Shown here: positions 11,237 to 21,741 of the stretch, one piece after another
Position numbering within the stretch: position 1 is the first letter of the stretch
Layout: each line of letters opens with the position of its first letter
Assembly (NCBI GenBank): GCA_949318235.1
Contig: OX439133.1
Coordinates: forward strand, 22,968,101-23,032,100
Source of the DNA: Ecdyonurus torrentis
Lineage: Eukaryota; Arthropoda; Insecta; Ephemeroptera; Heptageniidae
DNA: 64,000 nucleotides
Direction: 5' to 3'
Notes under the pieces: generated by a model
Told to the model about the DNA's origin: nothing
What the model saw: the letters and a program-made list of their open reading frames with translations, nothing else
The model's database searches: none
Translations under genes and position numbers: made by a program

Positions 11237-11300
11237 TAAGGCGAGGAATCAACTACTGCTAGATATGACCAAAACTTTCAATTCTTTGTACTTGGCGGTT
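11237..11300 (+). mobile_element. Left-end fragment of dispersed repeat family F
   Basis: TTAAGGCGAGGAATCAACTA then CTGCTAGATATGACCAAAA matches the left ends at about 17,781 and 27,017 (TTAAGG-GRGAAATCA--ACTGCGGGATTT). The similarity fades after about 50 bases. Confidence 0.5.
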
Positions 11301-11459
11301 AATAATTATTTTCATATAGGATCTATAAGTCTGTAAGCTTTCTTTTTAATACAAACCATCTTAATGCAGCCCTTAAACATGGTAGTAAATTAAAATAAAT
11401 ATTAACAAATAAAGAACATTGAAATATTACCAAAAATAGAAAACTCCACATAACAGTGA

Positions 11460-11840
11460 TTAAAGTGATACACAACCTTAAAAATAAGTATTTTTTGTTC
11501 TATTCTAAAGTATAATTCAATAGAAATTAGTCGTTTATTTGACTTTTCCAGCCCGCGGAATAAGCAAGCCCCGCGAGGGTAAAGAGAAAATCTCTGACGT
11601 GAGAGATTTCCTTTACTGTGTGAGTAAAAAATCTGTACACCTTTTCAGGTAAGCTTACAGGTACAGCAGGGGGTACAAAATTTTTACACTCATAGTAGAG
11701 GGGCGTGTACTCTATATCGTTACCCTCGCGGGGCTCGCTTATCCCGCGGACTAGAAAAGTCAAATAAACAACTGATTACTATTGAATTGTTTTAGGAAAG
11801 AACAAAAAATACTTATTTTTAGGGTTGTGTGTCGCTTTAA
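11460..11840. mobile_element. Foldback MITE with GC-rich core, TTAA ends
   Basis: Both ends start TTAAAG(T/C)GA(T/C)ACACAACC and pair over more than 120 bp. Shared blocks are AAAAATAAGTATTTTTTGTT, TTTATTTGACTTTTC, CCGCGG and AAGCCCCGCGAGGGTAA. TTAA lies at 11,460-11,463 and 11,837-11,840. The inner GC-rich stem contrasts sharply with its AT-rich surroundings. The minus open frame at 11,527-11,763 is contained in the palindrome and shows no family motif, so I do not call it a gene. Confidence 0.85.
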
Positions 11841-11873
11841 CGATTTAACAAAAATAAATAATAATAATAGAGG

Positions 11874-12236
11874 TCAACAATACCAACAAAGCGCTAACAG
11901 ATGACTTTGTGATACCGACTTCATTTAACATGCTTTCTTATGGGGAATTAAAGCAATTATATCTCCAGCTAGCAATTTTATGTGTATTAACCATTTTACT
12001 GAGACAAAAAGTTTCATTTTCAAGCAATTTAATTTCAATTTATATTTATTGCATCGAAATTGCTAAAAAAAAATCAGCAAAACAAAAGCTGTGAGGATCT
12101 AACACAAAAATTTCAGTATCAAGAGAAAAACGTATCAACTGTAATGATAACTGCTACAAATTGCCCCATAAGAAAGTATGTTAGATGAAGATAGGAACAC
12201 AAAGTCGTTTGCTAGCACTTTGTTAGTAATATTGGG
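11874..12236. mobile_element. MITE family E (GTGCTAGCAGATGACTTTGTG ends)
   Basis: Left CAACAATACCAACAAAGCGC, then TAACAGATGACTTTGTG. The right side reads CACAAAGTCGTTTGCTAGCA, then CTTTGTTAGTAATATTGG, its reverse complement. A second copy is at 52,580-52,953. A right-end fragment lies inside the hAT element near 25,380-25,430. The open frame at 11,909-12,094 is inside it and not a gene. Confidence 0.75.
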
Positions 12237-12872
12237 CTTGCTTTTTATTTTTTATTTATTTATTTATTTATTTTTTGACTAAATTTTCTTTTATATTAGT
12301 ACTGCAGTATAAAAACAAAATTACATGGTAAAAAACCTTCAATGTTTTGAGATAAAAATAACAACAAAGAACAAGCAATTGCTTGGACCACAATATATTT
12401 TACAATACTGTATATATGATATTAAATAAAAATGAATTGTTTTTCATATTATGTAAAGGTGAGTGACTTGGATAACAAAATTTGAATACCTTTAGAGTGT
12501 TGTTATCTTAAACCTATTTGTGTGTGTAAATATTGTTGTATGTATGTATATGTGAACCATGAATATATTATGCATAGAAAATCTAACTTCAAGAAGTACT
12601 GCAGGCTATTCTTATCTCGTCGCAATAACATTAACTTTTTGTGTGGTGCAGAATATTATGCTAGTTTGCTCTTTAATATTTATTGTTTGTTTGTTTGTTT
12701 GTTTGTTTGTTTGTGAAAAAGGGTAATAATAATAAAATAAATTGGATTTCGTTTTCGATCGATTATAATACCTTAGAATATTATGGCAGTTTGATTTTTG
12801 ATATTGATACATTTTATGTTTATGAAAAAAAAATTGTATTTGATTTCTAGATCAATCGATTAATCGGTTCAT
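12237..12872. other. AT-rich, with short tetranucleotide runs
   Basis: (TATT)n lies at about 12,250-12,273 and (GTTT)n at about 12,684-12,715. The open frames at 12,522-12,716 (+) and 12,612-12,812 (-) run through the (GTTT)n tract and are not convincing. Nothing else is recognised. Confidence 0.6.
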
Positions 12873-13076
12873 ATGATTGATGTGATTGCACCGTCCAGCC
12901 TGCCTAGACGTTTCCATGGTTTCTCTAGGCTGTCATGGCTAATGTAAGACTGTATATTTTGATTATTGAGTGTTTTTTTCATTGTATAAGTCGATTATGT
13001 CGATGAGACAATGTCGTGACTGTACTGTGGCAAAAAGTAAATCACAAAAACATAATACGGCAAAAAAAAAAAAAAA
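12873..13076 (+). mobile_element. 5'-truncated, diverged SINE copy
   Basis: ATGATTGATGTGATTGCACC, then CCAGCCTGCCTAGACGTTTCC and TTCTCTAGGCTGTCATGGC match the body of the SINE at 48,957-49,362. It ends GACAATGTCGTGACTG, then CATAATACGGCAAAAAAA. The tRNA-like head is missing and the middle is diverged. The short open frames on both strands here are shadows. Confidence 0.8.
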
Positions 13077-13177
13077 TCTAAACATACGGTACTGCAATGT
13101 TATACAGGATAGTAAATTAAAAGACCAAAAAACCTTAAGCTCTTCCAACACGTACAAAATAAATACATAATAAATAT

Positions 13178-13345
13178 GCTATAGCTCATTTTCATCACAT
13201 TATGTTCAACATAACACAATCTATGCTATACTGCACATATGCTATACTGCACAATTTATGCTATACTACATAATAACTATGTTACATAGCATAAATGTTC
13301 TAATGTAGCAATATTTATGCTACAATGACATAAATGCAGCATAAA
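13178..13345. mobile_element. AT-rich foldback MITE family G (AGCATAAATT)
   Basis: Multiple TATGCTATA, AGCATAAAT and ATTTATGCT words sit in opposite orientations. Related copies: 16,520-16,690, 18,435-18,575, 20,615-20,775, 46,725-46,990 and 58,268-58,462. The shared outer words are ACGTAATTTATGCTGC and its complement. Confidence 0.6.
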
Positions 13346-13429
13346 TCCCGACATTTATTCTTAGCATGCTCGCTAACTTTAATTGACTGACACTCTCGAC
13401 AGGTAAATATGCTACAACACTTCACTCAC

Positions 13430-13505
13430 CTAAGAACAACATTAAATGTAGAAGCAGCCATCTTGAGTCTGTCGAAGCAAAAACTGTCTGCCACATTGAA
13501 GTCAT
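13430..13505 (-). CDS. Candidate spliced coding exon, possibly start-containing
   Basis: On the minus strand the segment is bounded by TTTATGATTTCAG on its 5' side and CTTAG|GTGAGTGAA on its 3' side. These are close to consensus acceptor and donor sites. Inside, CAAGATGGCTGCTTCTACAT has a good initiation context and would give MAASTFNVVL. The longer open phase reads DFNVADSFCFDRLK before that Met. It is not part of any repeat I recognised. No family is recognised, and the next exons are not evident in the window; the one at 8.9 kb is only a phase-compatible guess. Alternatively it could be chance sequence at a repeat edge. The Met-Ala-Ala context is common in noncoding insertions too. Confidence 0.3.
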
Positions 13506-13614
13506 CTGAAATCATAAACATCATCAGTCAAATATTTTCAATCTTGTATCATATATAAAATACTGCGCTACATCAATCAAAATATTGATGGGAGATATTA
13601 CATTTCTCACAATA

Positions 13615-14315
13615 TTAAAGGATGTCTGGCGTAAAAATGTAACTTTTGCTTATTAATTGATTACTGTGACTTAACTAGACATGTACCACTAAAAAAATTC
13701 GAAAAAATACCATTAATTAGATATCTTTCTAATTATTAACAAAATTCTCGTGAAGTAGAGCCTACTTCACGAAATAAGTGCACAACGGCAACAGCGCTCC
13801 CTATAGTCTATGCTAGATTTGGTGACTTTATCTGATTGGCCTGAGGTTCCGCCGTCACCTGAGAAATGACCACTGAGAAAGGGTTGAAAAAAATAACAAT
13901 GCAAGTACCGCTAGTAATCGCATTGTTATTCTTTATTTCGCACACCTACCATGATTTGGAGGTGCTAAAATATACTTGTTGCAATGCAAGTACCCACTCA
14001 GTAATAAAAAATAATGCAGAGTTTTACCTGAGACTGACTGAGGTAACTCGTTACTTTAGTGTGCAATCAGTATATATCTGAAAGAGGGAGAATTCCCCTA
14101 TTTCTAAAATAAACTTCTCCTACTTTTTTACTATTTCTTTCAAAATATTTGTTCCAATGTTGCCGATGTCTGAAAATCTATATTAGATATTTATCTAATT
14201 AATGGGTTAATAATAAAAAATTTTAATGAAACTTTTTGAGTTATAATTTAAAATTAGCTTGCTTCAGTTTACAATGAAAATTAGACATGCTTTAATGACG
14301 CCAGACATCCTTTAA
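13615..14315. mobile_element. TTAA element (TTAAAGGATGTCTGGCGT ends), 701 bp
   Basis: The left end TTAAAGGATGTCTGGCGT and right end ACGCCAGACATCCTTTAA are inverted repeats with TTAA at 13,615-13,618 and 14,312-14,315. The interior has a small palindrome CGTGAAGTAGAGCCTACTTCACG at about 13,750 (written here in two halves, CGTGAAGTAG / CTACTTCACG). An open frame of 71 codons at 13,866 has no family signature. The right TTAA is shared with the next element. Confidence 0.8.
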
Positions 14316-14639
14316 AGCCATAGACCACATAAAACAACATAATGTGCATCTAATGTTTAAACACAAAATGGAATCTCCAAACTAATGATAATTTTTACCA
14401 GAATGTAAATATGGCTCCACAAAAGAGAGTGTGGAAATACTGTAAAGTATGCAATTTCCGTAACAATTCTAGTTTCTGACGTCAGAAATTAGTATAACAA
14501 TGTTGTGCGAATTGCATAGATCAAAATTTTCTGATCACTGCTATGGCGCTACAGTTGGGTTTTGAGACAAACTAATGTTATTTATGTAAGTCCAATCAAG
14601 TGGTTTGTGATCATGTTTTCTTCTGGTCTATGTCTTTAA
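14312..14639. mobile_element. TTAA MITE family B, inverted copy
   Basis: The ends TTAAAGCCATAGACCACATA and TGGTCTATGTCTTTAA match family B. The core reads TGACGTCAGAAATTAG, TTGTGCGAATTGCATA and GCTATGGCGCTACAGTTGGG. It directly abuts the previous element, sharing one TTAA at 14,312-14,315. So one element inserted at the other's terminal target site. Confidence 0.85.
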
Positions 14640-14990
14640 TATACACAATGAGGGACCGACGTTGGCCATTAGACTGAAACTTGATTCTTCAAAACAAATT
14701 TGAAATTTTGCACATTGACTTCAGCTTTAGACAATTTCAAATATATAAAAATTTTAGGGGTTAACAGGCAAATTAATTTTATATGATTTTTTGAAATTTT
14801 AAGCCCATAAGACCCAATGTTAATTTCAATATTTTTTTCTTTTTTTCGGGACGTTCAAACATCTTGAAATTTTTATCACGGCTAGGTGTAACCCTTAGCT
14901 ACACAGTGACACCAAATTTAGACCCAAAACACGTCTAGTTTTTGAAATCTAAGGTCGTTACCCTACTCTTTTAAGCTTGTTTTCTAGCTG
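14640..14990. mobile_element. Weak copy of dispersed repeat family F
   Basis: TTTTTTGAAATTTTAAGCCC then ATAAGACCCAATGTTAATTTCAAT and a distal ATTTTTATCACGGCTAG...GTAAC stretch resemble the ordered blocks at 17.78 and 27.02 kb. The left end differs (GGGACCGACGTTGGCC). It is possibly a related subfamily. Confidence 0.45.
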
Positions 14991-16515
14991 AACTCTGGTT
15001 TTGATTCAACCTGGCCTAAAACTAATAATAATAACAAATTCAGAAAAATGTAGAAAATTATAATTGCAATATGTTCCATTGGTATTTACTTAACGTCGAT
15101 ATAACTTTGCTCATTATCTGATCCATACAGTCCCTGTTTCTTATATATTTATTACCATTGTTATGTCATAGTATCAAACATTCATTCTACATCGTTAAGT
15201 TGCAATAATAGTTGTCAGTACAGTGATACAGTGATTAACTACAAAAAATTATTTCTTCAAAAATGTTTTGGTTTTAAATGCAAAGATAAAAATTTGTATA
15301 AATTTTAAAAAATAAAAATACTAATTTATATAATTTTAAATAGCCTACAAAAAAATAATTGTAAAATTATTGATTATAAAGTTTATTAAACTATTATAAA
15401 AAAAAAATATTAACACAATATTTTAATTAAACAAAACAAATATATTATGTATAAATATTTACATTATACTTAATAAATATAATTAAATTATATATATTTA
15501 AAATATATACATTGCATCACAACAAATGTAATATAAATATTTTTATAATGTCAAGTTTTCATATTCACGACTTCCAATATAAAATGAAGTGACTATCATT
15601 GACACCGCACCAATGTAAGTTAATACATAACAATAAGAGAGATGTCTGCTGTTGTGTTTACTTCACTTAGACTACAATGCTAACGTATGATCACTCGATT
15701 GTAAGTTATTTTGTCCGTGATGTCAAGCTGACCCACTATATTATGTAACTATATATTTTATATATGTTGAGAAAATATTTTAAAAAAAAAGGACATTAAA
15801 TGTTGCTCTTTTTTGTGCTTGAATTTGATCTCAAGATTTGGTATAAAAGTTTAACTTTCAGCATCAGTTGTGTGTATTTTAGTACAAACTTTATATTTTT
15901 AAAATTTAAAATTCAAATTTATGTTTTATATCCATATTATGACATTTTGATACACTTCTTCATAACCATATGGTGAGTCTCTTCATAGCCACGGCAATAT
16001 GATGAATCATGTGACATGTGACTAAATGTTTATTTGTTGCTAGAGTAACGTTAATCTTATAATTTAAATAAATAATAAATTATAAAATAAATATAAAATA
16101 AAAAATAATAATAAAATTAAAAATTCTTTACTTTATATTTAAAAAAAATTAATATATTTAACTTTTTTTTTTTGCAGTTACAACCTTTCCTCCCCTCAAA
16201 ATGTAACATAATGTTTTACTTTCTTTTTTTTAATATTATATTAAACTTTTTTTTCGCGTATTGTTTTATGTAACTTTTGTATTTTGTGTTTAAATTCTAA
16301 TTCCCATAAGGCTCAATGCTAATTTAAGTTCTTTAAACTTTATTTTCTACCTTGACAGTTTTATATTAGTGATAACTTACACAATGTTCTTTAAAATGAC
16401 GTCAAATTTCATGTTGAAAGACGATCAAAATATTTAGATATTTAACCTCTGACTTATAACTTTAAAAATTAAAATTCTCTAAAAAAAATTAAATAGGTCT
16501 ATATTATCGTTCTAT
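14991..16515. other. AT-rich stretch, nothing firm
   Basis: Long A/T tracts with islands of balanced composition near 15,580-15,740 and 15,960-16,030. These islands have no splice-bounded open frame that I trust. Confidence 0.4.
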
Positions 16516-16519
16516 GCAC

Positions 16520-16690
16520 GAGACAATAGATCACGTAATTTTTGCGGCATTGAAAAACTGTTATGTTGTACAGCAAGAAATGTTGCTGTTTAGTATAATA
16601 ACTCAAGTAATTATGCTGATCATCTTAACTAGAAAATGCAGTAGACAAAATATAATATCATAAATTACGTTGTTATGCATAAATATTGTT
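16520..16690. mobile_element. AT-rich foldback MITE family G copy
   Basis: GATCACGTAATTTTTGCGGC on the left and AAATTACGTTGTTATGCATA on the right flank internal GTTATGTTG and AAGTAATTATGCTG words. This matches the family G pattern. Confidence 0.45.
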
Positions 16691-16744
16691 CAATTAAGCT
16701 AGCTTAACTATTACGTGTTTATTTTTTGCGTGAAGGAAATGGAA

Positions 16745-17045
16745 AGAACAAAAAAAAAAAAAGCTTCGTACGTAAAACCCGTTACAAAAAAAAAAAAAAA
16801 AAAAAAAAAAAGTGCAGTATTATTTTGCCAACATTGCAGCTCAGTCTGTGTCGCAGTTGTGCGTGCTGGTCTGAAGTGCGAGAGATCACGAGTTGGTTTC
16901 TCCAAAGACTTACACGAGGTTTGTTCAGAGGTCATGGTATGCACTGAATGTGCTCTCTCTCTCTCATGTTCTCTGCACGCTGATGTCCGTGCATACGTAT
17001 GTCAGCACACTCAACATGTTTTACGAACATGTCTGTCGATTTGAT
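16745..17045. other. Poly-A tracts and an unassigned GC-richer block
   Basis: A-runs at about 16,749-16,761 and 16,787-16,811 precede a non-repetitive block with CTCTCTCTCTC near 16,952. Read on the minus strand the block would precede a T-run; on the plus strand it follows an A-run. That is compatible with a minus-strand-free, plus-strand insertion boundary or an old retrosequence. Overlapping open frames on both strands (109, 81, 77 and 73 codons) show no family motif. I cannot assign it. Confidence 0.35.
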
Positions 17046-17776
17046 CTTAATTTTAGCCTACAATCTCAACTTTACATAAATTTCAATAATAATTATCATT
17101 GCGTAATATATAAAATATTATACACGTTCATAAGATAAGACAATAATTATCATAACACTGAAAAGCTATTAAATATCGAATGTCTATCAAATATAGATAA
17201 TAATAGCTCTGAATCAATCACGCTGGCTATTTATAGAAACAGAAAATTATATTGTATTGATTTTTTTTGTTAAGAAGATTAAACATTATTTTAAGTTTCA
17301 AGAAGATAATATTATTTTAAATTTAAAAATTACGTAATCTGTGAAGAAAGATTCTTCAAAGTTTCTATTTCCGCTCTTACAGTAATGAATGTGAAAAAAA
17401 AATTGGGTCTTGTTATTTTATTCTAAAAACTTTTCACGCGCACCACAACCAATATAATCTCTATTTATTGTTAAGTATTTTTAAAATATACATTTAGATA
17501 CTACAAAAATTAGCATCATTGATTTCTCATATATATTCTAATAGTTTGAAGTATTATATATTATGACATTTGAGTGACTAATAATATTTAAAATTTAAAA
17601 ATCGTCACAAAATAAATAAAACTAACTATACTATATTTATGTGCCGTTGTGACATTATCTACCAAGAATGTTTCAAATATAAATTATCTAATTAGATATA
17701 GATACGAAGAGTTCTAAATCACAGTAAGGTTTAATCACACAAGTTTTTAGCTGAAGTTCTTTCTACGGCTTGAATA

Positions 17777-18110
17777 GTTAGTTAAGGTGGGAAATCAAGA
17801 ACTGCGGGATTTTACTAAAAAAAATTGCAAAGGAAGAAAAATCTGAAATTTTGCATAATAATACATTAGGATATGGTATCTTCAAAAATGTAAAAAAAAA
17901 ATCACCATGATAGATTTTAAATTATGATTTTTTGAAGTACTATTTCTCATAAGGGCCCATGTTTTTTTTTTGTATAATTATTTTCTCTCGTAACTGATGG
18001 ACACGAGTTCTAAAGATTTTATCAATGGTAGCTGTAACAATTAACTTTTAAATGCCATCATAAAGTTTTGCATCAATATACAACCCTTTCTCAAAAATCT
18101 TGCATCAAAA
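17777..18110 (+). mobile_element. Dispersed repeat family F, copy
   Basis: The ordered blocks TTAAGGTGGGAAATCAAGAA, ACTGCGGGATTTTACTAAAA, TACATTAGGATATGGTATCTT, CACCATG, CATAAGGGCCCATGTT and AACTGATGGACACGAGTTCT recur at 27,017-27,340 and, with losses, at 48,690-48,915. It begins at TTAA. The right terminus is not defined, so I cannot say whether it is a MITE. Confidence 0.65.
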
Positions 18111-18434
18111 TTTACGAGTGTATGCATTAATCGTTAGATTTCAGTTAATACAATTTTATAGTTTAATTTATAAAAAATTAAATAAAATTAATAGTAAAAA
18201 AAAAATTGTTTTATAAAATTATAATTTTTTTAAATATTATATTTTATTTTAATAAAACATTTTCATAATTATTTAATTATTGTCTATAAAATAATAATAA
18301 AAAATCTATGAAATAAAAAGTTTGTTATTTAATTTAATTTAATTATTCAATTTCTTCATTGAAGTAGATTGACACTTCCTTCAGTGCAGTAGTTATCTCA
18401 AACATCTAGGTCTTGCATAGTAACAAAACATGGA

Positions 18435-18575
18435 CAAAAATACGTAATAATTATGCTGGCTCAGTGTAGCAACATTTATGAATAACTTCATAAGTTATAC
18501 TATATTGTATAGTGGTTTTACTGCATAGCATAACAGCTGAAATGTTCAGCATAATTACTTAATATGTCATAGACC
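18435..18575. mobile_element. AT-rich foldback MITE family G copy
   Basis: ACGTAATAATTATGCTGGCT and TTCAGCATAATTACTTAATA at opposite ends, with GCAACATTTATG inside, match the copy at 46,725-46,990. Confidence 0.6.
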
Positions 18576-18589
18576 CCTTTCACATCCTT

Positions 18590-18836
18590 GCGCTTTGTCG
18601 CCATGTTTGTGGTGCCTAATGTATTGTCCAGCATAGGGAAAACATCATTTCGCCTAATTTTTCACTTAATAAGAGTTTATTTTAACTGAACGAATTTTTC
18701 TCATATTCTTCGAGCTTACTAGGAGCTAGAAATAAGTCTTTGATTGAGGTTTGAAGCTTCTTTTGCAATTAAAAAAATAAAAATGACGTTTTTTCTATGC
18801 TGGCCTATGTATTCATAACCAGCAAAATGGCGGCTC
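18590..18836. mobile_element. Hairpin MITE, ~245 bp
   Basis: CGCCATGTTTGTG, GTCCAGCATAGGGAAAACAT and CATTT on the left are answered by AAATGACGTTTTTTCTATGC, TGGCCTATG and AAAATGGCGGC on the right. This gives paired arms of about 60 bp. No coding sequence. Confidence 0.6.
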
Positions 18837-18934
18837 TTAAATATGAGTTCATCCGGTCTATTACGTACATGGTTAAAAAATAACAAAGTTTATGCTCTAC
18901 AATATAGCAAGTAGATACTTTTTTTTTTAACACA

Positions 18935-19291
18935 TATAGAGTGTATGCGGATGACGTCCTATTTAATGCACTGGGGCGCAATACTGGAGTAATAAATAAC
19001 ATTGCTTAACATAGGACAATTGCTATTTTCTTTGGGAAATTAGTTAATTTTTGGTTGTTATTATTTTCCTCACATATTTGAGATACTAATGAAATAACTC
19101 AACCTATTAACTACCTCAAATTAATCAAATGTTAATTAAATCAAACACCAAAACTATTAATGGCATCAAAGCTTTAAAAAATATTGCTTTGTGTTTTAAA
19201 CTGACAAAATAAGTTGCTTTCTTATATCGGCTCATATATATTGAGTTATCCACCATGGCGTCAACTTTAACATGCATGCAAACACCCTATA
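18935..19291 (+). mobile_element. MITE family D, full copy
   Basis: The ends ATAGAGTGTATGCGGATGAC and GCATGCAAACACCCTATAC match 7883-8190. The interior order is the same (CAATACTGGAGTAATAAATA, CTTAACATAGGACAA, CATGGCGTCAACTTTAACATG). It is about 50 bp longer, with an extra ATTAATCAAATGTTAATTAA-type segment. Confidence 0.8.
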
Positions 19292-19617
19292 CATCATTTC
19301 ATACAGGAAATTAAGGGGGAATTATTTTATATTTAAAGTAAATGAGTGAGGTATCAACAAAACGACACAAATTAATGCATCACGCACACATTGATTGTTG
19401 ATTCTATTTAAGTAAATAATAAAGTATAATAATAAGTAAAGTATAATTATAAGTACACCTTGGTGTTTAATAAATAAAATAATAATTTAAGATTTAAGTA
19501 AATAATATTAATTTTTTAATCGCAACATAAATAATAAAATTTATTTTTCCATGAGGGAATTCTAAATTTTTCAAGCATATCTCACCGTAATTTTCATTCA
19601 TTTGAAAGTTCTTAATC

Positions 19618-19937
19618 TTAAAGGCATAGAACACATATAACAACAAACTTGAAATATATCCTAAAATCTACGTAGATTTGGCCGGAGTCATCGATATTCT
19701 AATTTAATTTACATTTACAAAATGACAGATGCGGATTCACGACGTCACAACTCGATTATCATACACGCGCGTAGACCAGCGAGCTATGACGTCATGAAAC
19801 CGCATCGTCCTTTTCACGAATGTAAAATAAAATAGAAATGAATGACTGCGGCTAAAGCAATGTTGATTTTTTTTAGTTATTTTAAGATATTACATGCCAC
19901 TAGAAGAGTTTTTGTTTAACATGTTCTATGCCTTTAG
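19618..19937. mobile_element. TTAA MITE family C with palindromic CRE-like core
   Basis: The ends TTAAAGGCATAGAACACATA and GTTCTATGCCTTTAG resemble family B termini, but the core differs. Two arms (ACAGATGCGGATTCACGACG and AGCTATGACGTCATGAAACC) form a palindrome around ATACACGCGCGTAGACC. A second core copy is at about 23,455-23,640. The right-hand TTAA is degraded to TTAG. Confidence 0.75.
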
Positions 19938-19939
19938 GT

Positions 19940-20610
19940 ATAAATGATAATGTAATTGAAAGTAGCTAACAATTTAAAATTGTTAATAGTTATAAATAAG
20001 TAACTCAGAAGTGCATATCTGTCAGCAATTTATGTATTGTGTATTATGTAAATATGTTTGGTATTAGAGAACTTTCTAGTCCCCTCTATGACAAGCTCTA
20101 CATTGCATATTTTTACTTTGAACATTTTTCTTTATTCAAATACAAATCGCAGTCTGACTAAAAATAAAAAAAGCACAGAAATTAAGTTTAGAACTTTATA
20201 ACATGCTGAAAATATCAATTAGTTTATAAACAAAATAAATAAAAAAAATAAAAAATTTAAAAAATTAAAAATAAAATATTACCAAAAATTTACATTTAAA
20301 AATATTGTTATTTTTACATACTAACTTAAAAAAATTCCTTAGTTTTAGATACATTTAAACAGTTACTATTCGTTATTTCAATATTTCCGACTTCAATTTA
20401 TTAGCATTGTATCTGTGTTAATCCTGTGCATAAATCTTGCAATGTTACAGGAATAATTATCAGACTGTTGAAGTATTTTCTTACAACATGAAGTGACGAC
20501 GATAACTGACTTTAGAATATTTGTTCTTGAAAATTATAAATATAAAATGTATTTTCACTTAATATGAATATATATTTACATAATTGTATTTGATGTAAAT
20601 GAATGAGTGA
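19940..20610. other. AT-rich stretch, nothing recognised
   Basis: No gene or transposon ends are visible. Balanced-composition patches at about 20,040-20,110 and 20,380-20,520 lack usable open frames. Confidence 0.4.
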
Positions 20611-20614
20611 AGAA

Positions 20615-20775
20615 AATTATAAATTACGTAATTTATGCTGCATTTATGTCTTTAGAGCATAAATGTTGCTAAATTAGGACTACACAAATAATTATCCTAT
20701 ACAATATAATATTTATGACTTGTAATTATTATGAAGTATAGCATAAATTATGCTGTGTTGAACAAATTTTGCTAA
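20615..20775. mobile_element. AT-rich foldback MITE family G copy
   Basis: AAATTACGTAATTTATGCTG at the left and AGCATAAATTATGCTGTG at the right, with AGCATAAATGTTGCTAAA inside, match other copies. Confidence 0.6.
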
Positions 20776-20867
20776 AAATAACAAAGACAAATAACAAAAG
20801 AACAAAAAAAAACAACCGAACGAATAAATAAATAAAAATAACAAGTATTGAAATTGTTAATTTAAAC

Positions 20868-21205
20868 TTAAAGGAATAGACCAGAGAAAAACAAAAGCAT
20901 TTATATATTTATATATAACACTTATTGGGACTTACATAAATAACATTAGTAACCCAAAAATAGCTCCGTAGCAGTGATCAGAAAATACGATTTATGCAAC
21001 CCGCACAACATTTTCATACTAATTTTTGTATGGTTTTGTTGTCATAAACATGAATTTTCTCGCCAATTTCCTACTTTACAGTTTTTCACACTCTTTTGTG
21101 GGACTACAATAACGTTTTGGTTAAAATTGTAAACAGTTTTGAAGATCCCATTTTGTGTTTATTCATTAAAAAGCACATGTTGTTTTATGTGGTCTATGGC
21201 TTTAA
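20868..21205. mobile_element. TTAA MITE family B, full copy
   Basis: The ends TTAAAGGAATAGACCAGAG and GTGGTCTATGGCTTTAA carry TTAA on both sides. The core AGCTCCGTAGCAGTGATCAG and CAACCCGCACAACATTTTC aligns with 9145-9484 over its whole length. Confidence 0.85.
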
Positions 21206-21209
21206 GTTA

Positions 21210-21640
21210 AAAAAGTTGGCACACTGATGTCCGATATATGTGTATTACTTATTGATGTTGCAGCTGTCAATATTGACTGTGGTGATCGATTGACTTTCTT
21301 CTCTTACGTCCAATATAACAATACAACATTGTATCAAGACAATTTACACACGTGTGCATGTTATGTAATATTGGATTTGCAATTAAGAAGAAATCTCAAC
21401 ACAAGTCTTGCTTAAAACTTTTTGTAGAAATTGCTTTGGAGAGGTTTTTCTTTTTTAAATAAATGAATAGCTGCTTTTGTAAATGTATAAGTCACTTTTG
21501 AGCAGTAGACTTAAGATGTATATCATATGGATTTTTGTTTGCTTTTTTTGGTGTGTTTTATTTTTAAATTATTTTTTAAAAAATTAGTTTTTTTTTTAAG
21601 TTTTTTTTTTTTTAGATGTGTAAGTTTACAATAATGCTGT
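21210..21640. other. Unassigned stretch with a 62-codon open frame
   Basis: An open frame on the plus strand at 21,227-21,415 (MSDICVLLIDVAAVNIDCGD...) has more balanced amino-acid composition than its neighbours. A TTGATGTTGCAG acceptor-like site lies inside. I recognise no family, and no donor site clearly closes it. Probably chance. Confidence 0.2.
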
Positions 21641-21741
21641 TCGTAAACCCTGTTCTCTGCACCAAAAATGACGATCGCCTATGGTTATTCAAATGGGATG
21701 CGCATTTTTTGGTGCAAGAGAACAGGGTTTACGAACAGCTT
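21637..21741. repeat. Short near-perfect hairpin
   Basis: GCTGTTCGTAAACCCTGTTC, then TCTGCACCAAAAA, returns as TTTTTTGGTGCAAGAGAACA and GGGTTTACGAACAGC. The stem is about 33 bp with few mismatches, around a 35-40-base loop. It could be a tiny MITE or a transcribed hairpin. No target duplication is evident. Confidence 0.75.

Noticed and set aside
11527..11763. 78-codon minus-strand frame with balanced composition
   Set aside because: It spans the two arms and loop of a foldback MITE, so its composition reflects the GC-rich stem.
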